From JBBDXA01 sp040902585 (GTDB lineage Bacteria > Planctomycetota > Phycisphaerae > Phycisphaerales > Phycisphaeraceae), in assembly GCA_040902585.1 (NCBI GenBank), contig JBBDXA010000246.1:1-11672 (forward strand): 11,672 nucleotides of DNA, read 5' to 3'. Both the position numbers and the translations under genes were made by a program. Every line of letters begins with the position of its first letter. The first letter of the stretch is position 1. Positions 1 through 5,306 of this stretch are shown piece after piece. The notes under the pieces were generated by a model. That model was not told the DNA's origin. It saw nothing but the letters and a program-made list of their open reading frames with translations, and ran no database searches.

Positions 1-13
1 CCGCTAAACGTGT

Positions 14-469
14 TCACTGCCCCGTATGCCCGAACCCGCCGGCCCCGCGCTTGGTGTCAGGCAGTTCGCTAACTACTTCCCACGTCGTTCGCGGGACCGG
101 GCAGATGAGCAACTGGGCGATGCGCATCGCGCGGGTGATGGTGAACGCTTCGGAGCCGTGGTTGATGAGGGGCACTTTCACTTCGCCGCGATAGTCGGCA
201 TCGATGGTGCCCGGGGCGTTGATCATGGTGATGCCATGCTTGGCGGCCAGCCCCGAACGCGGGCGGACCTGGGCTTCGTAGCCCGGCGGCACCGCCATCG
301 CGAAGCCGCAGGGGACCAGCGCGATGCAACCGGGCTCGATCACCAGCGGCGCATCGGCAGGCACCGCGGCGTGCAGGTCCATGCCGGCGGCGTGTTCACT
401 CTGATAGTCCGGCAGCGGCACATCCTCGGAGCCGGGCAGACGTTTGATCGCAACGGTGAGGGTGGACAT
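14..469 (-). CDS. dut: dUTP diphosphatase (dUTPase), trimeric family
   Basis: Hydrolyses dUTP to dUMP and pyrophosphate, keeping uracil out of DNA and supplying dUMP for thymidylate synthesis; a soluble homotrimer in this family. All five dUTPase motifs are visible in the 151-residue product: motif 1 AGMDLHAA (28-35), motif 2 RPRSGLA (69-75), motif 3 APGTIDADYRGEVKV (85-99) with catalytic-type Asp90 and substrate-specificity Tyr93, motif 4 RIAQLLICPV (116-125), and the glycine-rich P-loop-like C-terminal motif 5 RGAGGFGHTG (141-150). Length is normal for bacterial Dut and the gene is complete, ending only 13 bases from the window edge. The start at 469 is the only ATG that gives a normal N-terminus. 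The only Shine-Dalgarno-like GGGAG lies far from it, and the leader is occupied by a palindromic repeat (482-518). No promoter is recognisable. Confidence 0.96.
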   Translation of the reverse strand: MSTLTVAIKRLPGSEDVPLPDYQSEHAAGMDLHAAVPADAPLVIEPGCIALVPCGFAMAVPPGYEAQVRPRSGLAAKHGITMINAPGTIDADYRGEVKVPLINHGSEAFTITRAMRIAQLLICPVPRTTWEVVSELPDTKRGAGGFGHTGQ

Positions 470-481
470 GCGGGAGATGAT

Positions 482-518
482 ACTCCCCTCCCTCTAAGGG
501 AGGGCCGGGGGAGGGTCG
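482..518. repeat. G/C-rich palindromic repeat, copy 1 (dut leader)
   Basis: A 37-bp unit whose core is a perfect hairpin: CCCTCCCT (486-493), 3-nt loop, AGGGAGGG (497-504), followed by CCGGGGGAGGGTCG. It matches the unit at 9978-10015 inside fhcB with two substitutions and one 1-bp indel. It lies 12 bp upstream of the dut start codon and would be transcribed as a stable hairpin in the dut leader. Confidence 0.85.
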
Positions 519-576
519 GGCGTTCGAGAAACGGTGAGGTGAATTGCAGGAGAACGCTTCTGGACTTCGAGGCGCT

Positions 577-612
577 GACCCGCCCCTAACCCCTCCCTGG
601 GAGGGAGAGGAA
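577..612. repeat. Palindromic repeat, inverted partner (copy 3)
   Basis: Begins GACCCGCCCCTAA and contains CCCTCCC T GGGAGGG (591-605) followed by AGAGGAA. Read on the minus strand it resembles copy 1 (a CTCCCTCC..AGGGAGGGG core, then GGGG and GGGTC), but with more differences. It is therefore inverted relative to copy 1. The two units with their spacer (519-576) look like a REP doublet or small MITE-like element of about 131 bp. Confidence 0.65.
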
Positions 613-617
613 TCAAC

Positions 618-657
618 AAAAAAAGCACGGCCCGGGCAGTGATGCCGCGAGCCGTAC
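618..657 (-). terminator. Probable rho-independent terminator
   Basis: On the minus strand a 7-bp stem GTACGGC / GCCGTGC (one G-T wobble; plus-strand arms 625-631 and 651-657) is followed directly by seven T (plus-strand A run 618-624). The 19-nt loop can form a further small GGC/GCC stem. Its orientation and position, about 117 bp after the stop codon, suit termination of the secreted-protein gene. Confidence 0.65.
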
Positions 658-773
658 TCGATCAGGGGATTGTTTGCCGGCGATTCACTCGGCCGGCTGT
701 CTATACACTTGATTAGACCTCATTCACTAGACCACCGATTCCTTCGCGGGGCCAGTTAACTTTTCTTTTTTCT

Positions 774-1340
774 TCACTTGGCGCTGGCGACCTTCGCGTC
801 CTTCTCCCTCGCCGGCGGCGCGGGCACGCTGGGGATCACTTTCCTCGGTGCTTTGTTCGGGCTTTCCATGATCATCAGCGGGGTCATATCGACCAGGTGT
901 TCTTCCACCATCGTCGGGCTGCCGAACACGATCGAAGCTTTGTTCGACCGCAGGCTCAGGCCCAGGCGCTGGGCGGAGGGCACCAGGTCGTTGTGGTTGA
1001 TGCGGTAGTGCGGATAGTTCTGCATCAATACATCGCGGTCAGGGTGAACGTACAGATTCTCGTTCACGAGTTCGACGTGGATCATGCCTTCACCCCCGGA
1101 ATGCCTGGGGTTCATGGCCTTGACGTAGGCTTTGCCGAGCGTGGCGATGCGGTCTTCGGCTTCGACGGTGACGACCTTGGTCAGGCGGTGGGCGTTACCG
1201 CGGTAAACAGGATGTTCGACCCGGCGGACTTCGACGGGGTTATCGCCGCCGCGAATGATTTGAACCTCCGTGTGATCAGCCAGCGCCGCGCTCGAGGCCA
1301 AGGCCACGATGCCGGCACACAATCCGAGTGTGCGTTTCAT
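774..1340 (-). CDS. Secreted protein of unknown function
   Basis: Not recognised. The 188-residue product begins with a classic Sec signal peptide: MKRT, a hydrophobic core to about residue 20, and a likely cleavage after SSAALA (21/22) before DHTEV. The single Cys (residue 8) sits at the start of the hydrophobic core, not at a cleavage site, so it is not a lipoprotein. The mature part (about 167 residues) is cysteine-free with mixed strand/helix character (VEVRRVEHPVYRGN, MIHVELVNENLYVHPD). It ends in a Pro/Ala/Lys-rich disordered tail (PSVPAPPAREKDAK). An upstream in-frame ATG exists at 1358, but GGAG seven bases before the ATG at 1340, together with the signal-peptide logic, decides the start. 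It likely acts in the periplasm or envelope. It appears to be transcribed alone, with a terminator downstream. Confidence 0.8.
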   Translation of the reverse strand: MKRTLGLCAGIVALASSAALADHTEVQIIRGGDNPVEVRRVEHPVYRGNAHRLTKVVTVEAEDRIATLGKAYVKAMNPRHSGGEGMIHVELVNENLYVHPDRDVLMQNYPHYRINHNDLVPSAQRLGLSLRSNKASIVFGSPTMVEEHLVDMTPLMIMESPNKAPRKVIPSVPAPPAREKDAKVASAK

Positions 1341-1440
1341 GATGCGTCTCCGTAGCAAGAGTTTTCCCTATCCGTGTGGCGTTAGGCACTGGCTGAGTGC
1401 AAGCGCGGTCCGGGTCGGCTTCTCCGTCCCGGGTTGGTCT

Positions 1441-1491
1441 CATGTGTCGGCGGCTCCCCGGGTTGCCCCGGTTCTCCGCCGCCGACGTGTG
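1441..1491. repeat. Strong inverted repeat / hairpin
   Basis: A perfect 9-bp stem GTCGGCGGC (1446-1454) / GCCGCCGAC (1478-1486) extends to 14 pairs with wobbles through CATGT (1441-1445) / GTGTG (1487-1491). The loop can itself pair (CCGGG / CCCGG). A C/T-rich tract follows on the plus strand. It could be a structured leader, a small-RNA element or a repeat. No T-run typical of an intrinsic terminator follows directly. Confidence 0.6.
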
Positions 1492-1601
1492 CGTCTCCCT
1501 TTTCCCTTTTCTTTCTCTCTCTGCTCCAGCGTCTGTCTTGTGCCCGGCGAAGTTCTCTCTTTCCTCGCGGGCGGCGGTGTGCTGCCGGTCTCTCGGGCGG
1601 C

Positions 1602-1628
1602 GGCACCGGGGGCACCGGGGGCACCGGG
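1602..1628. repeat. Tandem triplication of a 9-bp unit
   Basis: Three exact, contiguous copies of GGCACCGGG, followed by AT. They lie in non-coding DNA about 260-290 bp upstream of the secreted-protein gene. A short simple-sequence repeat that could vary in copy number by slippage. Confidence 0.8.
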
Positions 1629-1906
1629 ATGGGGTCTCTCGCGTCTCTCCCGTTTCCATCCCTACTTTCATTCCCTCTGGGCGACTCCGCCAGTGGCGGA
1701 TAGAAGTAGCAACACAAACGCTGTGCCAGACCTGGGGGCAGGGCCGCGTGATGTCGTTCAAGTTCCATGATTATAAGGTGTTAGGACTGTTCTCCCAAGG
1801 CTATTGTTCGCCGGTCCGGGGGAGTGTGTTGCTTCAAGGCAACGTGATGGGTGACGTCCATGTCGGTCTGACGCATCGTGTCCACGCGGAAGTCATCTTG
1901 CCAGCT

Positions 1907-1947
1907 GACCCTTGCTCCTTCTCCAGCCAGAGTGGGGGACGGAGAGT
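1907..1947. repeat. Possible degenerate palindromic repeat
   Basis: Begins GACCCT and ends GGAGAGT, as does the reverse complement of the 9978-10015 unit (GACCCT...GGGGAGT), with an imperfect CTCC..GGAG-type centre (CTCCTTCTCC ... GGGGGACGGAG). Similarity is weak and the core is not a perfect palindrome, so it may be a decayed member or a different family. Confidence 0.3.
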
Positions 1948-2014
1948 TCCCAGCCCCATCGAAGCAGAGACAATCGCCAATTCCGGTAGATTGTCTGCTG
2001 ATTCGCGGCGGATT

Positions 2015-2021
2015 GCAGGAG
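2015..2021 (+). promoter_or_regulatory. Shine-Dalgarno of the methyltransferase gene
   Basis: GCAGGAG six bases before the ATG at 2028. It is one of the few good Shine-Dalgarno matches in the window, and it rules against the longer upstream frame starting at 1878. Confidence 0.75.
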
Positions 2022-2027
2022 CCACGC

Positions 2028-2819
2028 ATGCACGGACTGAATCCACACGACCAAGGCAGGGTGCTGGATTGGGGCAGGACGTCGGACGATTACGCCGAGT
2101 ATCGCCCCGGCTATCCCGACAGTTTTTTCCAAAGGCTGCGGGTGCTGGGCGTGGGTCTGCCTGGGCAGACGATACTCGACGTGGGCGCGGGCACGGGCGT
2201 TCTGGCGCGGGTTTTCGCCGGGCAGGGCAGTGAAGTGACGGCGACTGACGTTTCCGCCGAGCAGATCGAAGCGTGCCAAAGGCTCGCGCGGGAGCAGGGC
2301 GTTTCGGTCCGGGCGTTTGCTGCGCCGGCCGAGCGCACGGAACTGCCGGATGCGAGCTTTGATGTGATTACCGCCAGTCAGGCGTGGCTCTACTTTGACT
2401 GCGCGAAGATGATTCCGCAGGTGAAGCGCATGCTCAAGCCGGGCGGGCGATTGATGACGTGTCATCTGTGCTGGCTGCCGCGCGTCGATGCGATCGCCCG
2501 CGCCACCGAAGCGTTGGTGCTCAAGCACAATCCCGCATGGTCCGCCGCGAACTGGAGCGGTTCGATCCCCGCGCAGCCGGCCTGGTCGATTCAGGATTTC
2601 ACGGTCACCGCGATGTTCTACTACGACGTGGCCATGCCGTTCACGATCGCGAGTTGGCTGGGGCGGATCCGCGCCTGTCGCGGCATCGGGGCGTTGCTGT
2701 CTCCCGAGCAGGTCGAAGCTTTCGATCGAGACCATGCGGCGATGCTGCGCGAGAGGGCGGGCGAATCGTTCACCATCACGCATCGCATCGATGCCCACCT
2801 CTTCGCGCTGAAGGAATGA
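2028..2819 (+). CDS. Class I SAM-dependent methyltransferase (Methyltransf_11 type)
   Basis: Transfers a methyl group from S-adenosylmethionine; the substrate cannot be read from sequence. The 263-residue protein has an N-terminal helix region with DWGRTSDDYAEYRPGYPDSFF (14-34), typical of small-molecule methyltransferases of this group. Motif I is ILDVGAGTGVLA (49-60), the acidic ribose-binding end of strand 2 is VTATDVS (70-76), and PDASFDVITASQAWLYFD forms motif IV and its surroundings. The post-motif strand RMLKPGGRLM follows. The open frame extends upstream to 1878, but GCAGGAG six bases before the ATG at 2028 fixes the start. It is the first gene of a plus-strand run, 27 bp before the next gene. 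There are no membrane segments, so it is cytosolic. Confidence 0.88.
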   Translation: MHGLNPHDQGRVLDWGRTSDDYAEYRPGYPDSFFQRLRVLGVGLPGQTILDVGAGTGVLARVFAGQGSEVTATDVSAEQIEACQRLAREQGVSVRAFAAPAERTELPDASFDVITASQAWLYFDCAKMIPQVKRMLKPGGRLMTCHLCWLPRVDAIARATEALVLKHNPAWSAANWSGSIPAQPAWSIQDFTVTAMFYYDVAMPFTIASWLGRIRACRGIGALLSPEQVEAFDRDHAAMLRERAGESFTITHRIDAHLFALKE

Positions 2820-2834
2820 ATCCGCCTCTGCCGA

Positions 2835-2840
2835 TACAAT
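2835..2840 (+). promoter_or_regulatory. Candidate -10 element, possible leaderless start
   Basis: TACAAT lies six bases before the ATG of the gene at 2847, the distance at which a transcript would begin at or next to the start codon. No Shine-Dalgarno lies between them and no good -35 is visible 16-18 bp upstream (which would lie in the end of the methyltransferase gene). Confidence 0.35.
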
Positions 2841-2846
2841 GTCGCG

Positions 2847-3557
2847 ATGCCGGCTTCGCTCGACACGATCATGGAAGACGCCAGCCTCGCACTGGCGAAG
2901 ATGGATTACCTCACGGGTGAGGCCACCTGTCTCAAGGCTCTGTCGCTCGCAAGCGAGCAGCGCGACTGGGCGTACTACGGGCGCATCCTGCTTCCGCTTC
3001 AGGAGTGTCGCAGGCAGCGACGAATGATCGCTGCTGAGGGCGTGGTCCGGCTGGGCACGGCTGATCTGACCGGCGCGGCCGAGTCCTGGCTCGGCGACCT
3101 TCCCGAAGGCTGCATCGTGCTGACGCATCCGCATTCGCGCGAAGATGCCCGCCGGCTTCAGGCGGCGGCGCGGGACCGGCAGCATCACGTGGAAGTCCTC
3201 TTCGCCGATAACGAGGCGAGCGCCAGCCGCTGGAAGCTGTGCGCTTTTACCGGTCCCTCGATCGAAGTTGAAGTCGCTGCCCCGCCCGCGGCCTGGCGCA
3301 ATGCCTGGCTCAGGCCCGGCGCGGTCGCGGAAAAGGGCGCGAAGCTCCCGGCGGACTGGTTCGTCGATGCCACGGAAAAGCTCGGTGATGCGCTGCTGGC
3401 CCGAGTCACGACCGAGAACCCGCGGCAGCGCATCGCTGAGCTGGAAGCGTGCCTTGCGGCGATGAGCGATCATGAGATTCTTCATCAGCGCCTGGCCGAT
3501 GCCGCCAGGGACGCCCGGCTCGCCGCCGCCAGTGCGGCCGCAGGCTCTGGGAACTAA
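2847..3557 (+). CDS. Protein of unknown function, helical, TPR-like N-terminus
   Basis: Not recognised by family. The 236-residue cytosolic product has no signal peptide or membrane segment. Residues about 5-60 are amphipathic helices reminiscent of tetratricopeptide helices (ALAKMDYLTGEATCLKAL, then RDWAYYGRILLPLQECRRQRR). Residues about 85-150 look like a small alpha/beta domain (GCIVLTHPHSREDARRL, HHVEVLFADNE, WKLCAFTGPSIEVEVAAPP). The C-terminal third is helical and ends in an Ala-rich tail. It follows the methyltransferase by 27 bp in the same direction. There is no Shine-Dalgarno, and a TACAAT sits where a leaderless promoter would. The amino-acid texture of this frame is natural, whereas the long antisense frame over it is Arg/His-rich. 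Confidence 0.75.
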   Translation: MPASLDTIMEDASLALAKMDYLTGEATCLKALSLASEQRDWAYYGRILLPLQECRRQRRMIAAEGVVRLGTADLTGAAESWLGDLPEGCIVLTHPHSREDARRLQAAARDRQHHVEVLFADNEASASRWKLCAFTGPSIEVEVAAPPAAWRNAWLRPGAVAEKGAKLPADWFVDATEKLGDALLARVTTENPRQRIAELEACLAAMSDHEILHQRLADAARDARLAAASAAAGSGN

Positions 3558-3598
3558 GCCGCTACAGACTTCGCGGGAAATGGACGAACAACATCATC

Positions 3599-4390
3599 AT
3601 GGGCACTGAATCTTCCGGACAAACTGAAACACCTCGCAAGCGCCGCTTCGGCTGCGGCTCGATGATCCTGATCGCGTTCCTCCTGCTGCTGGCGGGCGGC
3701 GGCGTGGCGGTGTGGCTGGCGTTTGCAGAACCTGCAGGATGGGCGGATGTGACACGCCTCATCAACGAGGTGCCCGAAGGCGAGCGCGCGGCCGTCGGCG
3801 AAGGGCTTCAGAAGCGATTCTTCAATGCGCTCCAGGGCCTCGACGGGAGCACGGATGTCAACGTGCCCGCGGGGACCGACGTGGGCGAAGAACTCGACCG
3901 CGTGCGCGAGGTGAAGCTTTCCATTCCGGTGCGCGATGCCAATCTCTGGCTGATGACGCAACTGCCCTCGCTCTTGAAGAATCAGAACGGTTCGATGCCC
4001 AAGGGCATTGCCGACCCGCGCGTCTGGATCGAGAACAGCCAACTCGTTCTCTCGTGCCGGGTGAGTCTCGCGGGTATCAACGGCATCGCCAGCTTCGGGC
4101 TCGAGAGCAAACTGCTCGAGGACGGTCAGCTTTCCCTGAAGGTGAACCGCGTGCAGACGGGCAAGCTGCGGGTGCCCGCGGCGGCAGTGGCGGCTGCGGT
4201 CGAGGAAGAATTCAAAAAGGCCAAGGATGAAGTGGTGCGCCGCGTCGGCGATGCCTTCGACGGCACCACCATCGACCCCATCTTCGCTGACCCGGGCGAT
4301 CCCAAGCGAGAAACGCGAATCATCAACTTCAAGATTCATCCCGATCGCCTGGACCTGACCCTTCGTAACGGCCCGCGCAAGGCGAAGTGA
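3599..4390 (+). CDS. Membrane-anchored protein of unknown function
   Basis: Not recognised. The 263-residue product has a short basic cytoplasmic N-terminus (TPRKRRFGCGS), one transmembrane anchor at about residues 22-43, and then a large extracytoplasmic domain. That domain is mainly predicted beta strands (VREVKLSIPVRDANLWLM, RVWIENSQLVLSCRVSL, GQLSLKVNRVQTGKLRVP), followed by a helix rich in Ala, Glu and Lys (AAAVEEEFKKAKDEVVRR) and a final strand (IINFKIHPDRLDLTLR). The anchor plus successive strands is reminiscent of small anchored lipid/envelope proteins such as the DUF2140 type, but I cannot assign a family. It starts 41 bp after the previous gene, with no clear Shine-Dalgarno. Confidence 0.75.
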   Translation: MGTESSGQTETPRKRRFGCGSMILIAFLLLLAGGGVAVWLAFAEPAGWADVTRLINEVPEGERAAVGEGLQKRFFNALQGLDGSTDVNVPAGTDVGEELDRVREVKLSIPVRDANLWLMTQLPSLLKNQNGSMPKGIADPRVWIENSQLVLSCRVSLAGINGIASFGLESKLLEDGQLSLKVNRVQTGKLRVPAAAVAAAVEEEFKKAKDEVVRRVGDAFDGTTIDPIFADPGDPKRETRIINFKIHPDRLDLTLRNGPRKAK

Positions 4391-4429
4391 TTGCGTGCCA
4401 CCCGTCATGTCTCCACGTCCCTCCCGCCC

Positions 4430-4435
4430 TATAAT
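4430..4435 (+). promoter_or_regulatory. Candidate -10 box of ubiX
   Basis: A perfect TATAAT, 62 bp before the ubiX ATG, in an otherwise G/C-rich spacer. No TTGACA-like -35 is visible at the right distance, so the promoter call rests on the -10 alone. Confidence 0.4.
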
Positions 4436-4497
4436 GCAACATCACAATCGCTGCCGGCGTTGTCCGGCCGCGGTTCGATCCATTCGGATGAACAGAC

Positions 4498-5112
4498 ATG
4501 CCTAAGCGCATCGTGATCGGCATCTCCGGCGCCAGCGGCGCGATCTACGCTCGCCGTATGGTTCAGTTGCTCGTCCACTCGGGCGTCGAGACGCACGTGG
4601 TTGTGAGTCCGCTGGGGCAGCGACTGTTGCACGATGAACTGGGCATGGAAGGCGTCGATCCCGCATCGCTGGCGGGCGTCAGTGACAAGCCCGCGAACCT
4701 CACGCTTCACAACTACCGCGACGTCGGCGCTCCCATCGCCAGTGGTTCGTTCCCGCACGACGGCATGGTTATCGTCCCTTGTTCCTCCAACACCCTTTCA
4801 GCCGTCGCCCACGGCGCAGCCCAGAACCTGATGCACCGGGCCGCCCACGTCACGCTCAAGGAGCGGCGAAGGTTGATCCTCGTGCATCGTGAGATGCCGC
4901 TGAGCCTCGTTGATATCCGCAACATGGTGGCAGCGACGGAGGCGGGCGCGGTGATCTGTCCGGCTTCGCCGGGGTTCTACATGCTGCCGCGGAGCATCGA
5001 GCAGCTCGTGGATTTTGTCGTCGGCCGGGTGCTGGATCTGCTGGCGGTGGAACACGATCTGAACATCCGATGGGCTTCTCCCTCGCCGCGCGGCACGGAA
5101 GCGACGGCCTGA
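4498..5112 (+). CDS. ubiX: Flavin prenyltransferase UbiX
   Basis: Joins dimethylallyl phosphate to reduced FMN to make prenylated FMN, the cofactor of UbiD-type reversible decarboxylases (quinone synthesis or aromatic-acid decarboxylation). The 204-residue length is typical. Visible landmarks are the FMN-binding GISGASGAIYARR (8-20), the ASGSF segment (81-85), PCSSNTLSAVAHGAAQNL (94-111), LKERRRLILVHREMPLS (120-136), and the C-terminal PASPGFYMLPRSIEQLVDFVVGR. Equivalents of the Pseudomonas UbiX active-site residues are present: Ser13, Glu47, an Arg of the 123-125 cluster, Glu132, Tyr161 and Arg177. The leader is 107 bp from the previous gene and contains a TATAAT. Cytosolic, usually a dodecamer. 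No ubiD partner is present in the window, so the pathway served is unknown. Confidence 0.95.
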   Translation: MPKRIVIGISGASGAIYARRMVQLLVHSGVETHVVVSPLGQRLLHDELGMEGVDPASLAGVSDKPANLTLHNYRDVGAPIASGSFPHDGMVIVPCSSNTLSAVAHGAAQNLMHRAAHVTLKERRRLILVHREMPLSLVDIRNMVAATEAGAVICPASPGFYMLPRSIEQLVDFVVGRVLDLLAVEHDLNIRWASPSPRGTEATA

Positions 5113-5189
5113 TTGACGGCCCATTCGCCCGCGAATATCGGCCTTTGACGACAACGGAAGCTCGCTCTCCCCTAATAGGCTGTCAAGTA

Positions 5190-5201
5190 GGGTGTACACC
5201 C
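5190..5201. promoter_or_regulatory. 12-bp perfect palindrome, candidate operator
   Basis: GGGTGTACACCC is perfectly self-complementary and lies 105 bp before the start of the HDOD-GGDEF gene. Its size and symmetry fit a dimeric regulator binding site. No known regulator consensus is claimed. Confidence 0.35.
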
Positions 5202-5254
5202 CACCGATGATGATGGAGGACGGGGTACGTTCTTCTCAGGGGGCCGCGCTGATT

Positions 5255-5272
5255 CTGCCGCTTGCACGGCAG
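5255..5272 (+). promoter_or_regulatory. Short hairpin in the HDOD-GGDEF leader
   Basis: CTGCCG, 6-nt loop CTTGCA, CGGCAG, located 34 bp before the ATG at 5307. It could form in the 5' leader RNA. It does not resemble a cyclic-di-GMP riboswitch core. Confidence 0.35.
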
Positions 5273-5306
5273 CGGTGCGATTGAAGTTGCACGGTGTAGG
5301 GATGCG

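Larger units (their letters stand above)
470..773. other. Intergenic region between the secreted-protein gene and dut
   Basis: About 304 bp without a gene. It holds the inverted pair of palindromic units (482-518 and 577-612), the probable minus-strand terminator (618-657), and a minor GCCGGC...GCCGGC inverted repeat around 676-700. Because both flanking genes are on the minus strand, a dut promoter would have to lie between the terminator and the dut start, almost all of which is repeat. I cannot identify a -35/-10 pair there. Confidence 0.7.
1341..2027. other. Large divergent intergenic region, low complexity
   Basis: About 687 bp between divergent genes. The first half is strongly pyrimidine-rich on the plus strand (about 1490-1690) and contains the hairpin at 1441-1491 and the 9-bp triplication at 1602-1628. 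A further palindrome TCCGCCAgTGGCGGA lies around 1686-1700. The second half contains a possible degenerate palindromic repeat (1907-1947) and the Shine-Dalgarno of the methyltransferase. Open frames here are arginine/serine-rich or low-complexity and do not look like real proteins. No convincing promoter pair is visible, although both flanking genes should have one here. Confidence 0.6.

Noticed and set aside
26..589. Plus-strand 187-residue open frame over dut
   Set aside because: Antisense to dut, whose five motifs are unambiguous; its end is translated repeat DNA.
1276..1761. Minus-strand 161-residue open frame over the pyrimidine-rich tract
   Set aside because: Composition is dominated by Arg, Glu, Pro and Cys from simple-sequence DNA, and it overlaps the secreted-protein gene in another frame.
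1878..2027. Extended N-terminus of the methyltransferase
   Set aside because: The extra 50 residues are translated from the repeat-like spacer, and a strong Shine-Dalgarno precedes the ATG at 2028.
1397..2233. Plus-strand 278-residue open frame through the intergenic region
   Set aside because: Ser/Arg/Pro-rich and low-complexity, it runs out of frame into the methyltransferase and has no Shine-Dalgarno or domain.
1893..3485. Very long (530 residue) minus-strand open frame
   Set aside because: It is antisense to the methyltransferase and the gene at 2847, is Arg/His/Gly-rich and has no recognisable domain. Long antisense frames are expected in high-GC coding DNA.
3554..4408. Minus-strand 284-residue open frame
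   Set aside because: Antisense to the membrane-anchored protein, whose forward frame has a clean transmembrane segment and natural composition.
5113..5306. Cyclic-di-GMP riboswitch upstream of the GGDEF gene
   Set aside because: The spacer was read for the GEMM conserved core and tetraloop arrangement; none was found, only a short hairpin and a palindrome.
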